Assembly: GCA_016715205.1 (NCBI GenBank)
Contig: JADKBC010000049.1
Span: 248,001 to 312,000, forward strand
Length of the DNA stretch: 64,000 nt
DNA from: Holophaga sp.
Lineage (GTDB): Bacteria; Acidobacteriota; Holophagae; Holophagales; Holophagaceae
Direction of reading: 5' to 3'
Positions 17,759-26,584 of this stretch are shown in pieces. The notes under the pieces were generated by a model that worked only from the letters and a program-made list of their open reading frames with translations, did not search any database and was not told the origin of the DNA. Position 1 is the first letter of the stretch, and every line of letters begins with the position of its first letter. A program made the translations under genes and the position numbers.

Positions 17759-17780
17759 GAGTTCCTTTGGGGCTACCAAA
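17759..17780 (+). repeat. Right attachment repeat (tRNA-Glu 3' end copy)
   Basis: GAGTTCCTTTGGGGCTACCAAA: the last 14 bases are identical to the tRNA-Glu end. The rest of the tRNA is absent. Confidence 0.7.
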
Positions 17781-17793
17781 TTTTTACGATCAG

Positions 17794-17821
17794 GCCCGGG
17801 AAACCGGGCTTTGTTGTTTTT
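17794..17821 (+). terminator. Original tRNA-Glu terminator beyond the island
   Basis: GCCCGG-GAAA-CCGGGC hairpin followed by TTTGTTGTTTTT, placed after the second tRNA-Glu 3' end as expected for the pre-insertion locus. Confidence 0.75.
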
Positions 17822-17898
17822 GGGGTGGGATCGGGGTTGCTCGGGGTGTGTTTGGCCCGGAGCTATGGGGATTTTCGAGTTGTCGTAAAATCGATGAC

Positions 17899-18588
17899 AT
17901 GGCTACCAATCGTTCGCTTCTCTCTTTTGATACGGGTGTCTGGGATCGCGCTGGCGCTGACGTCATGGGACGCCGGGCGTTTCTGGGGGTGATTTCTGGG
18001 CTCACCCTTTGGGGGCTTGGCGTGAATGCCGGTCTGGCCTATTGGGCGCTACAGACGGGCTTCCAGCCCAGTTTCTGGGTGGGAATTGGGATGATGGCGC
18101 TGCCCTTTGCGGGCGTTCTGGTTTCCAATTTCACCAAGAGTCTCGCGGGCGGTCTTCTTGGGTACCACCTGATCCTGGTGCCTTTCGGCCTCATGCTCGG
18201 CCCCATCCTCAGTGCCTACACGAAGGCCGGAGCCGGGGCCATCGTCAGTCAGGCATTGATTCTCACGGGTTGCACCACGGGGATCATGACGCTGCTGGGG
18301 CTGACGTACCCCAACCTTTTCTCGCGACTGGGCGGTGTTTTGTTTGGGGGCCTCATCGCCTTGCTTCTGCTCCGCCTAGTCGGGATGTTCGTGCCTTCGA
18401 TTGGCCATGCGGGGTGGATCGATTGGCTGGCGGCGGGCATCTTCACGCTCTACATCGGCTACGACTGGTATCGGGCCATGACGCTGCCCGCCACCGCTCG
18501 CAATGCGGTGGATGTGGCCATCAGCCTCTACCTGGACATCATCAATCTCTTCCTGACGATTCTGCGATTGCTGGGGCGCCGGGATTGA
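17899..18588 (+). CDS. Bax inhibitor-1 (BI-1/YccA-like) family membrane protein
   Basis: 229 residues from the ATG at 17899. The frame is open upstream across the att repeat, but only the part from this ATG looks coding. Seven membrane helices follow a short polar N-terminus, ending in the typical BI-1 helix 6-7 region (FTLYIGYDWYRAM, then DVAISLYLDIINLFLTILRLLG) with the conserved acidic residues of the pH-sensitive pore. Bacterial members (YetJ, YccA, YbhL) are calcium-leak channels or FtsH modulators. Confidence 0.88.
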   Translation: MATNRSLLSFDTGVWDRAGADVMGRRAFLGVISGLTLWGLGVNAGLAYWALQTGFQPSFWVGIGMMALPFAGVLVSNFTKSLAGGLLGYHLILVPFGLMLGPILSAYTKAGAGAIVSQALILTGCTTGIMTLLGLTYPNLFSRLGGVLFGGLIALLLLRLVGMFVPSIGHAGWIDWLAAGIFTLYIGYDWYRAMTLPATARNAVDVAISLYLDIINLFLTILRLLGRRD

Positions 18589-18600
18589 AAGGGCGCTGAT

Positions 18601-19155
18601 TCAAAGGCCCAATTCCTCGTGATGTTGATGCAGCACGGAAATGATCCGCTGCAGGTGGGCTTCGGCCGATAGCCCAACGGCCTCCTCCAGCATCTGAAAC
18701 CCAGTGGCCACTTCGAGGCGGTCCACGCCGGCAGCGAAGGCGGGGGTTTTCAGTTTCTTGAAAACGCTCTTGGGCTCCAATCCTTCCAGGCGTTGGGGGC
18801 GAACCAGCGCGCAGGCCACAACAAAGCCGGTGATCTCATCGCTCGCCAGCAGTGCCTTGTCCATCAGGGTGTTGTACTGCACGCCCCACCTTGTGAAATG
18901 GGCGCTGATGGCGTGGGCAATCGTCTCTTCCTGGAGGTTGCGAAGGTGCGCCACAATGCGGCTGGGGTGCTCTTCGGGCCATTGATCGTAGTCGGCATCG
19001 TGCAGCAGGCCCGCCAGCCCAAAGGCTTCAATATCCTGGCCCTGGTGTTCCGCAAAATCTCGCATGACCAGTTCCACGGCTCGGCCGTGGATTCGCAACC
19101 GTTCCGAGGGTGTCCAGGCCCACAGCAGATCCCAGGCATCTTGGCGTGACAGCAT
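18601..19155 (-). CDS. HD-domain phosphohydrolase
   Basis: 184 residues, ATG at 19155 with GGGAGC upstream. HGRAVELVMRDF supplies the first histidine and GLAGLLHDADYDQWP the HD doublet, with later histidines (EETIAHAISAH) and D in ALLASDEITGF. This is the short HDIG layout used by many metal-dependent nucleotide or phosphate hydrolases; the substrate is unknown. Divergent from the DUF1028 gene and convergent with the BI-1 gene. Confidence 0.82.
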   Translation of the reverse strand: MLSRQDAWDLLWAWTPSERLRIHGRAVELVMRDFAEHQGQDIEAFGLAGLLHDADYDQWPEEHPSRIVAHLRNLQEETIAHAISAHFTRWGVQYNTLMDKALLASDEITGFVVACALVRPQRLEGLEPKSVFKKLKTPAFAAGVDRLEVATGFQMLEEAVGLSAEAHLQRIISVLHQHHEELGL

Positions 19156-19253
19156 GTGCTTGCTCCCTTGGAATCAAAATCTGGCCCTAGATTAACGTGA
19201 ACCCATTCCTGGCCTTGGGAATCGCTATGCTGATGGCACTTCCGGGAGTGCCC

Positions 19254-20237
19254 ATGCGATATCTGCTGTTGTCAATGTTGGCCTGCGTCACCGCCTTGGC
19301 GGTTCCTCCCGCCGCCCAACGGCCGGTGCACACCTTTTCCATCGTGGCTCGGGATCCCGTTACCGGTGATCTCGGGGTGGCCGTGCAAAGTCACTGGTTC
19401 AACGTGGGGGCGATGGTCATCCATGCGGAGTCTGGCGTGGGTGCCGTCGCCACCCAGAGTGTGCCAGACCCAGCCTATGGGCCGCTTGGGTTGCAGCTGA
19501 TGAAGGCGGGAAAGAGCGCGCCGGAAGCGCTGAAAGCATTGCTGAGTGCGGATCTTGAGGCTGCCGTGCGGCAGGTGGGCATGGTGGATGTGCAGGGCCG
19601 AGCCGCTTCCCATACTGGGGCACTGGATATTCCTGAAGCGGGTGGAATCGTGGGTGACGGTTTCGCCGTGCAGGCCAACATGATGGAGAAACCAACGGTC
19701 TGGCCCGCCATGGCCAAGGCCTACCGTGAGGCATTGAAAGATGTGAAGTTGGATCTCGCCGATCGTTTGCTGGTGGCCCTCCGCGCCGCCCAGGCCGAGG
19801 GCGGGGATTTTCGCGGCATGCAAAGCGCCGCCATTCTCATCGTGAAAGGCAAAGCCTCCGGGCAACCTTGGAACGACAAGCTCTTTGATCTGCGGGTGGA
19901 AGACAACGTTGACCCCATCGCGGAGCTCACGCGTCTGGTAAAGCTCCAACGCGCCTACACCCTGATGAACCAGGGCGATGCCTTTGTGGCCAAGGGCCAG
20001 TGGAAGGATGCACTGGTGGCCTACGCCACGGCGGCACAGTTGGCCCCTCACATCGTGGAATTGCCCTATTGGCATGCGGTGGCGCTCGTGAATGGGGGGC
20101 GCGTGCAGGAAGCGCTGCCCATCTTCAAAGAGGTGTTTCGTCGCGAACCCAAATGGCGCGGTGCCGCGCGGCGCCTGGCGAAGGTGAATCAACTGCCCAA
20201 CGAGGAAACCCTGCTGAAGCTCATCGAGGCGCAGTAG
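19254..20237 (+). CDS. Secreted DUF1028 protein with TPR-like tail
   Basis: 327 residues from the ATG at 19254 (GGGAG seven bases upstream), chosen because it begins a clean signal peptide (MRYLLLSMLACVTALAVP). Residues 25-230 are a DUF1028 domain: HTFSIVARDPVTGDLGVAVQSHWFNVG, AVATQS and DPAYGPLGLQLM are its hallmarks. The fold is Ntn-hydrolase-like and function is unproven. Residues 245-315 hold two TPR-like helices. Probably periplasmic. Confidence 0.88.
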   Translation: MRYLLLSMLACVTALAVPPAAQRPVHTFSIVARDPVTGDLGVAVQSHWFNVGAMVIHAESGVGAVATQSVPDPAYGPLGLQLMKAGKSAPEALKALLSADLEAAVRQVGMVDVQGRAASHTGALDIPEAGGIVGDGFAVQANMMEKPTVWPAMAKAYREALKDVKLDLADRLLVALRAAQAEGGDFRGMQSAAILIVKGKASGQPWNDKLFDLRVEDNVDPIAELTRLVKLQRAYTLMNQGDAFVAKGQWKDALVAYATAAQLAPHIVELPYWHAVALVNGGRVQEALPIFKEVFRREPKWRGAARRLAKVNQLPNEETLLKLIEAQ

Positions 20238-20273
20238 CGAAGAACTCAGTACCCAACTTGAATGATTGCCCGT

Positions 20274-20302
20274 AAAAAAAGAGCCCCCGCGATCCAGGGG
20301 CT
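20274..20302 (-). terminator. Terminator after the hemerythrin-STAS operon
   Basis: On the minus strand AGCCCC...GGGGCT is followed by CTTTTTTT, a good intrinsic terminator for the STAS gene. Confidence 0.75.
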
Positions 20303-20324
20303 GTTAGATGGGCAGTTGGATATC

Positions 20325-20343
20325 CGAAATATGGGATATTTCG
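20325..20343. repeat. AT-rich palindrome in the 3' region of the STAS gene
   Basis: CGAAATAT-GGG-ATATTTCG, perfect 8-bp arms, next to GGATATCC at 20318. Role unknown; may be an RNA hairpin ahead of the terminator. Confidence 0.45.
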
Positions 20344-20392
20344 CACGTGCTGCGGATGAAGGGTAGCCACTGCTTGCTGAGTTGCCGAATCC

Positions 20393-20731
20393 CTAGGCGA
20401 AGGCGGCCAGGGCCTCTGCTTCGGTTTCCTTCACATCAAAAACGGAATGGAGGCTGGTCATCTTCATCAGGTCGAAGGTGCGGGAATTCATGCCGCAGAG
20501 CTTCAGTTCGCCCTGGCGGTTGCGGATGGAGGTGAAGCAACCCACCAGTTCGCCGATACCCGAGGAATCCAGGTAGCTCACTTTGCTGAAGTCGATGAGG
20601 ATCTTGCGATCGCCCTGGGCCAGTTGGGTGCGGACGGCTTCGCCCAGTTCCTGGTCGCCGTCACCCAAGGTGATCTTGCCCGCTGGGCGCAGAACGCAAA
20701 CGCCCTGATGGTGATCGATGTGGATTTCCAT
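20393..20731 (-). CDS. STAS-domain anti-sigma factor antagonist
   Basis: 112 residues covering one complete STAS domain. VSYLDSSGIGEL (Ser56/57) is the phosphorylated loop of SpoIIAA/RsbV-type antagonists that bind anti-sigma kinases. Partner kinase and sigma factor are not in the window. It follows the hemerythrin gene by nine bases, so it is cotranscribed with it, which hints at a stress or oxygen-linked signalling output (inference). Confidence 0.9.
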   Translation of the reverse strand: MEIHIDHHQGVCVLRPAGKITLGDGDQELGEAVRTQLAQGDRKILIDFSKVSYLDSSGIGELVGCFTSIRNRQGELKLCGMNSRTFDLMKMTSLHSVFDVKETEAEALAAFA

Positions 20732-20740
20732 GGTGCCTCC

Positions 20741-21142
20741 TCAGGCGTGGGTTGTGGGGACGTAACCGGGCTGCAGGGCGAGCCATTCCTCGAAGGCTCG
20801 GTCCCAGGTCACGATGTGGGTCAGGAAGCGCTCCCTCATGTTGAGCAGGAATTCCTGAAGGGATGCGCGATTGGATTCCAGATTCTGGAGTCCCTTGATG
20901 AAGGCCCGCCGTAACCTCTGATGGGCCCGGTGGTGCTGGGCGAGATCCGGGAAGGACAGGGTTTTCATTTCAGCTTCCTCCCGGGTGAAATGCCCAAAAA
21001 CATGCGTTTTCAATTCCTCGAGCAGGGTGAGGTTGGCAGTGTGTTCAGAGGCTTCCCAGCAGAGGGTTCCGTAGAGATCCGAAAAGCGATTGATCAGGAA
21101 ATCGTGATCACGGTCGATCTGGGGGTCATGGAGGAATTGCAA
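20741..21142 (-). CDS. Bacteriohemerythrin
   Basis: 133 residues from a TTG at 21142, selected because AGGAGG stands seven bases before it. The di-iron ligands fit the hemerythrin pattern: H13, H47/H51, E55 (HFTREEAEM), H70, H74 (HHRAH), H109 and D114 (HIVTWD). Single-domain hemerythrins bind oxygen or nitric oxide and are common in Geothrix-like and other microaerophilic bacteria. First gene of a two-gene unit with the STAS protein. Confidence 0.92.
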   Translation of the reverse strand: MQFLHDPQIDRDHDFLINRFSDLYGTLCWEASEHTANLTLLEELKTHVFGHFTREEAEMKTLSFPDLAQHHRAHQRLRRAFIKGLQNLESNRASLQEFLLNMRERFLTHIVTWDRAFEEWLALQPGYVPTTHA

Positions 21143-21307
21143 GAGGGTCCTCCTTTCCTGCGGTGGAGGGTGTCGGCCGCAAAATGATTCAGGAATTCAA
21201 CACCTTGGATCTGGATTCCGGGCGATTTGTTCCAAAGTTTAGTGTCCACCATCAACGAAATTGTCGCGTGTCCTGAACCCGCCGGAATCTGCGACTAACC
21301 GAACCAA

Positions 21308-23230
21308 TCAAGCCAGCAGGTCGGAACCCTTCTCCAAGCGTTCCAACAGTCCGGACCGCCGTGTCACGCTGCGGGCACAGGCGGCGTCCACGGCACTGGG
21401 GGCTCCCAGCAGCAGGACTTCCTCCCGGGCCCGAGTGAGGGCGGTGTAGAGTACTTCCCGGGTGAGCGCGGGATGCTCGGCCGGGGGCAGCACCAGGGCC
21501 ACGGTACCGAACTCAGAGCCCTGGGCCTTGTGGACGGTCATGGCATAGGCATGCTCAAGGCTGTCCTGGAGGGTCGGCAGCGGGAAACCCACCAGCTCCC
21601 GACCCCGGGGAAAGATGGCCTCCAGGTGCGGCGGACCTTCGCTTCGACGCACGGGCAGCACGATGCCCTGATCACCATTGAATAGGCCGCGGCGGGGATC
21701 ATTGGCCAACACCACCACGGGCTCGCCTGCCAGGAAGCGGGGCTGACCCTCCAGCTGACTTTTCGCAGCTTCCAGGGCCAAGGTGTGGAGGTGGCGGTTG
21801 ATGGGTTGCACGCCACCGAGATCCGGGCCTTCCTTGACGGGGCACAGCAATCGGAAACCATCGAAATGGGCGAGCAGGGCTTCAGCCCGGAGACGGTCCT
21901 CTGGGCGCCAGCCGTTTCGATCCGCCTGCAGCGGCTCCAGCACGCGGTTGCGCCAGGCTCTTCCTTCCAACCCGCCCCAGACCCGCGTCTGCATCCAGAG
22001 ATTCAGGAAGGATTGCATCCACCGGTGTTTTGGAATGCCAGGTTCCACCAGCCATACACCGCCTTGGCCAAAGGCTGAATCGAGGGTCGCGGCCTGATGG
22101 ATGCCATCCGTTCCCCACAGTTCCGCGCTGCGGCGGGGATCGTTGATGCGCTCGGCCTGCATCAGGATGTGCCGCCCGTTGGGATGGCGGGGGTCCATGC
22201 GGTAGCTCTGGCGCAGGGTGACGGTGGCGGAACCCTGGCTGGCCACCAACTCCCGGAAGGCATTGCCAGGATCCACCGAGGGCAGTTGTTCGGCATCGCC
22301 GAGCAGCACCAGGCGAGCACCCGGTGCCAAAGCCTTAAACAAGGCATCCAGCAATTCCAGGCCAATCATGGAGGCTTCGTCCACCACCACCAGGTCGGCG
22401 GGCAGGGGGTTGGCGGGTGAATAACGGAAGCCCCCCAGGGCCGGATGGTAGCCCAAGGTGCGATGCAGGGTCCGGGGTTCGGGGCCGTCCTCCAGCAGCG
22501 CCCGGTCCAGGGCCTCGGGTTCCGGAAGCTGGGATAGGCCTTTGCGAATGGCTTCGCCCATGCGCTGAGCGGCCTTGCCGGTGGGTGCGGCGAGCAGAAT
22601 ACGCTCCAGGGGAAGGGGCTCGGGTTGGCGCTGCAGGGCGCGGAGCAGGGCCACCACGATGGAGGTTTTGCCCGTGCCGGGGCGCCCGGTGATCAGGGCC
22701 AGGGGCGCAGCCAAGGCCAGGGCAACGGCACTCCGCTGTTCGGCATTGAGGTGGGCGGGCGCGACCAGAACCGCGTCCGGAACGGTGCCGAGGCGGCGGG
22801 GCTGGGCAACCCGTGCGAGCACCGCACGGGCCACGCTGCGTTCAGCGGCGCACAGTCGCTGGGAGGCAAGCCACCCGCCATCCAGGATCAGCGGTGTGCC
22901 GGTGGTGCCCACCAGGGAGGAGCTCGCCAGGGTTTGTCGGATGGGTGCCCAGGGACCCATGGCCCGCGCCAGGGGTTCTGGCCAGGCGGGCGCCTCCAGG
23001 TTCACGCGACTGTGGCCTTCGCCTTCGGCCACCAGCACGCCAAGCAGCGCCCAGAACAGATGGTGGCTGGCCTCCGGGTCGGGCACCAGTCGGGCGAGGC
23101 GGTGGGCCACCGCTGCCAGATTGGCATCCTGGCCGAGCTCGCGCAGGGCGTTTTGGCTCGCCTCCAGGGTTGCTCGCCAAGCCCCAGGGCCAAAGCAGCC
23201 GGCAGCGGGAAGCACGCGGGTCTCAGCCAT
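21308..23230 (-). CDS. recD: Exodeoxyribonuclease V alpha subunit RecD
   Basis: 640-residue SF1B helicase subunit of RecBCD. Walker A is GRPGTGKTSIVVALL, Walker B DLVVVDEASMI, followed by LLGDAEQLPSVDPG (motif III), a QSYRMD stretch and the C-terminal YAMTVHKAQGSEF (motif V) and YTALTRAREEVLLLG (motif VI). Near usual length. Its ATG overlaps the recB stop by eight bases. Acts with RecB and RecC in double-strand-break processing. Confidence 0.97.
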   Translation of the reverse strand: MAETRVLPAAGCFGPGAWRATLEASQNALRELGQDANLAAVAHRLARLVPDPEASHHLFWALLGVLVAEGEGHSRVNLEAPAWPEPLARAMGPWAPIRQTLASSSLVGTTGTPLILDGGWLASQRLCAAERSVARAVLARVAQPRRLGTVPDAVLVAPAHLNAEQRSAVALALAAPLALITGRPGTGKTSIVVALLRALQRQPEPLPLERILLAAPTGKAAQRMGEAIRKGLSQLPEPEALDRALLEDGPEPRTLHRTLGYHPALGGFRYSPANPLPADLVVVDEASMIGLELLDALFKALAPGARLVLLGDAEQLPSVDPGNAFRELVASQGSATVTLRQSYRMDPRHPNGRHILMQAERINDPRRSAELWGTDGIHQAATLDSAFGQGGVWLVEPGIPKHRWMQSFLNLWMQTRVWGGLEGRAWRNRVLEPLQADRNGWRPEDRLRAEALLAHFDGFRLLCPVKEGPDLGGVQPINRHLHTLALEAAKSQLEGQPRFLAGEPVVVLANDPRRGLFNGDQGIVLPVRRSEGPPHLEAIFPRGRELVGFPLPTLQDSLEHAYAMTVHKAQGSEFGTVALVLPPAEHPALTREVLYTALTRAREEVLLLGAPSAVDAACARSVTRRSGLLERLEKGSDLLA

Positions 23231-26200
23231 GGGCTACCTCGTGGTGGCGCATGACCAGCGCCTGTTTCCAGGCTTGCACCTCGGCCCAGGTGGGGCGGAT
23301 GGACCAGGTGCCCTCCTGGGGCAATCCACGCAGGAAAACATAGAGAATGCCGCCGAATTGCGCCTCGTAGGTGGCTTCGTCGCGGATGTTGAAGCAGGCC
23401 AGCGCGGCCTGGAGGTAGACCTGGGCCTGCAGCTGATAGTGCTGATTCACGCAGTCCTGCAAGGTGTCCCAGGTGTAATCCGGAAGCCGGTTGCTCTTCC
23501 AGTCCACGAGGTACAGGCGGCCACCGTGTTCACACACCACATCGATGGAGCCCTGCAGCAGATCCCGTTCCTGGGGGAAGGTCTCGGCTGGTAGGAACCG
23601 CGCGAGGAAATCCAGTTCCCGCAGAACCCGGTCAGCCTTGGCGATGCACAGGGCGCCGCCCCAGGCCAGGGGCAAGTCCGAGCTAAGGCCCGTGTGGACC
23701 AGCTGTGCCACCTTGGCCTGCCAGGTGGGGGCTAGACCGTGCACGTTGAGGGTGGCCAGGATTTGGGTGCGAACGTCGGCCCGTCGGGACCATTCGTCGA
23801 GGCTGCCCAGGGACGCGAGATCGGCCCATTCGAGCAGTTCATGCAGGGCCCGACCCGTGTGGGTGCCTTTGGGCAGCTCGCCCACGTGAGGCTGGAGGCC
23901 TGGCGGGTCGGCGTCCTCGGGCTGTTGTTCCTCGGCATCGATTCGGCTTTGCAGCGCCGTGAAGGAGGTGGTGAAGAAGGGGCGGGCGGCCTTGGCCAGA
24001 CCTTCGTAATCCCATCTGGTTGCAGGTGTGGGCACGGTGGGGAGCGCGAAATCCTCGGGAAGGCGCCGGGTGCAGGCTTCCAGGCGCGTGTGGCCGAGGG
24101 CTGGCAAAGGATGCCAGGTAAAGAGATCTGGCCGCTGGGTTTTGAGTTCCACCAAACGCCGGTTAAGGGCGTCGTACGGGCCATTGAGCTTCGCCAATTT
24201 GCCCTCCTTGGTGCGCTGTTCGAAGGCGCAGAGGATCAGCTTGGCTTGGGCGCGGGTGAGGCCCACATAAAGCAGACGTTCGTGCTCATCGCTGGCCTCC
24301 TGTTTGGCCTGGGCCACCCATTCTTCGGCGGCATCGCCCAGGGCAAGGCAGCGTTCCCCGTGATGGTGGAACCGCCGCAGGCTGGAGAGCTGCGGTTTGC
24401 CAAAGGCGAAGATGGCCACGATGGGCGCTTCCAGGCCCTTGGCGGCATGCAGGGTGAGGATCTGGACGGCGTTGCGGTCGCCTTCAAGGCGCTGAATCTC
24501 GCCGTCCTCGGCGGGGGGTTTTTCCAGATTCCGGCGCCACCGATCCAGTTGACGGATGAGATCCGCAAGGGTGGCTCGGCCTCGGGACGCCACGCCCAGC
24601 AGGGCTTCGGCGATGTGGCGATGGTTCACCAGGGATCGGTGGCCAGTTTCGCAGAGCAGCAGACGGCGGATCAGCCCGCTGGTTTCCAGCATGGCTTCCA
24701 GTAGTTCCCCAAAGCGATGCTGCTGGGCCAGGGCGTTCCAGGCCAGCAGCCGCTGGAGGGCCGGGTGATTCTCGCTCAGATCAGAGAGCCCCCGCAGATC
24801 TTCGAGGTTGTAGCCAAAAAAGGTGCTCAACAGCGTGCGCAATTGCAGGGAGCGATCCCGGGGATCGGCCACAGCCCGCAACGCATCCAGCCACTCCTCT
24901 GCCTCCCGGGTCTGGAAGAGCCCCTTCTGCTTGTAGAACGCACAGGGAATGCCCTCCGCCCGCAGGGCCTTGGCCATCAATTCGCCTTCGCCGGTCTTGC
25001 CCACCAGCACCTGCACATCGCCATAGCCCAGGGTGGGCTGCCGGCCGGGTTCCCCAAACTGGATGCCACTTTCCACGGTCTGCTGGATGCGCTGGGCCAT
25101 CTGCTGTGCCAGTCGCCGCCAGAGGCCCTGGCCACCGGTCACGGTATCGAGCCGCAGAATATCCACCGGTGGGATGGGCTGATTGCCCGCCAGTGCCTGC
25201 AACGCGGGACGACCGCAGCCTACGGGATGCGGGTACAGTGCCCCATCCCGAAAGAAACAGGTGGGGCCGTCCCCGCTCAGGATGTGGTTGTAGGCGGCGA
25301 TGACCTGGGGGGTGGAGCGGAAATTCAATTCCAGGCGCTGGGGTTCCGTGGTGCCGAGAATTTCGCGACAGGCCTGCTGGTAGGTGGGCAGATCCCCGCC
25401 CCGGAAGCCGTAGATGGCCTGCTTGGGATCGCCGATGAGGATCAGACGCCGATCCTTCCTCAGAAAAATCCGCCGGAAGATCGCCCACTGGAGCGGGTCG
25501 GTGTCCTGGAATTCATCCACGAGGGCGATATCGTACCGGTCCCGCAGCCGCTGGGCCAGGGTCTCGCCGTCGGGGCCGTCAAGGGCTTCGGCTACGCCCT
25601 GGATCATGCTGTGGAAAGTGAACAGCCCCTCCTCCTGGGCCAGGCGCATTTGGGCCTCCCGCACCGTGGGAAGGAACCGGTGAACGCGCAGGGCCGAAGG
25701 ACTGAGCAAGGAGGCTTCCCCCGCCGCCAGCCAGGCCTGGAAGGGGCCATGGTTTCCCTGGGTGGCCGATATCTGTGCCGCGGCCTTCCAGATTGAGCCC
25801 AGGCCCTTGACCTCAAAGGCCTGGGCGCGTGCGAAATCGTGGGTGGCGACCGTCAGCCCGCGCCCAAACAGGCCAAGCCCTCCGAGGCGGCCCGAAGGGT
25901 ATTGGCGTTGACTCCGGCTGCCTTCCAGGTGGCGAGCAGGGCGGTGGGGTCGCGGAACCAGTCCAGATCCAGAGCACCGATCCAGGTTTCCCAAGTCGCG
26001 AAGGTGGGCAGCAGAACGCCGCCGTCGTTGTGAACGCTCCAGAGTTCTTCCTCGATGGCCTCCACGCGACCACCTTGGGCCAGGCTGGCTTCGAGGATCA
26101 GGCGGTGGTCGGGCACTTGGGAGAAGGTGTGGGCCAGGGCGTGGCGGAAAGCCCGCTCGAACAGGCTGCGTGCATCCACCAGTTCCCGGTCAAAGAGCGT

Positions 26201-26584
26201 TTTCCCTTCCAGGGCCGCTTCCTGAAGCACCTGTCGGCAGAACCCGTGGATGGTGGAAATGGTGGCGCGGTCGAACCCGCGCAGGGCCTTGGCGAGACGT
26301 TCCCGCCCCAGGTCATCGACCTCCCAGAAGGGTGTTTCGATGTCGCTTTCGCGCTGGTCCAGCAGCTTCTGGAGGTACTCCCGGATGCGGGTGAGCAATT
26401 CCTGGGTGGCCTTGTCGGTGAAGGTCACCACCAGGATGCGTTCCAGGGGTATGCCCGCCAGCACCTGATCCGCCACCAGCCGTTGCAAGGTATAGGTTTT
26501 GCCGGTACCGGCACTGGCTTCAATGACCTGATGCCCAGCGGGCAGGCGGTCCAGCAGGGCGGGTTTGTGGATCCGTACGCTCAT
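23223..26584 (-). CDS. recB: Exodeoxyribonuclease V beta subunit RecB (frameshifted)
   Basis: The first part (from the ATG at 26584, overlapping the recC stop as ATGA) holds the helicase Walker A IEASAGTGKTYTLQRL and the TISTIHGFC motif, then hits TGA at 25853. The second part, in the next frame, carries the rest: LVDEFQDTDPLQW, GDPKQAIYGFRGGD, LNFRSTPQV, LTLHAAKGLE, YVGLTRAQAKL and the C-terminal nuclease (GSIDVV, YLVDWKSNRL, QLQAQVYLQAAL). Adding one G to the run opposite 25857-25859 joins them as LACLGAGLTVATHDF and gives about 1120 residues, normal for RecB. Probably a base-calling error. Confidence 0.93.

Larger units (their letters stand above)
14222..17780. mobile_element. Genomic island inserted at tRNA-Glu
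   Basis: The tRNA-Glu 3' end (14222-14243) is repeated at 17759-17780 with 20 of 22 matches, including 14 identical bases at the CCA side. Each copy is followed by its own hairpin terminator. The 3.5 kb in between has no housekeeping gene. Bases 14280-15488 hold no convincing intact gene, only low-G+C sequence, two gene-like fragments and repeats. Bases 15489-17101 hold a very G+C-rich cupin/DUF418 pair. Bases 17102-17349 show nothing, 17350-17517 is an arginine decarboxylase fragment, and 17518-17758 shows nothing. No integrase is recognisable, so the element is a decayed or passive remnant. Confidence 0.7.
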
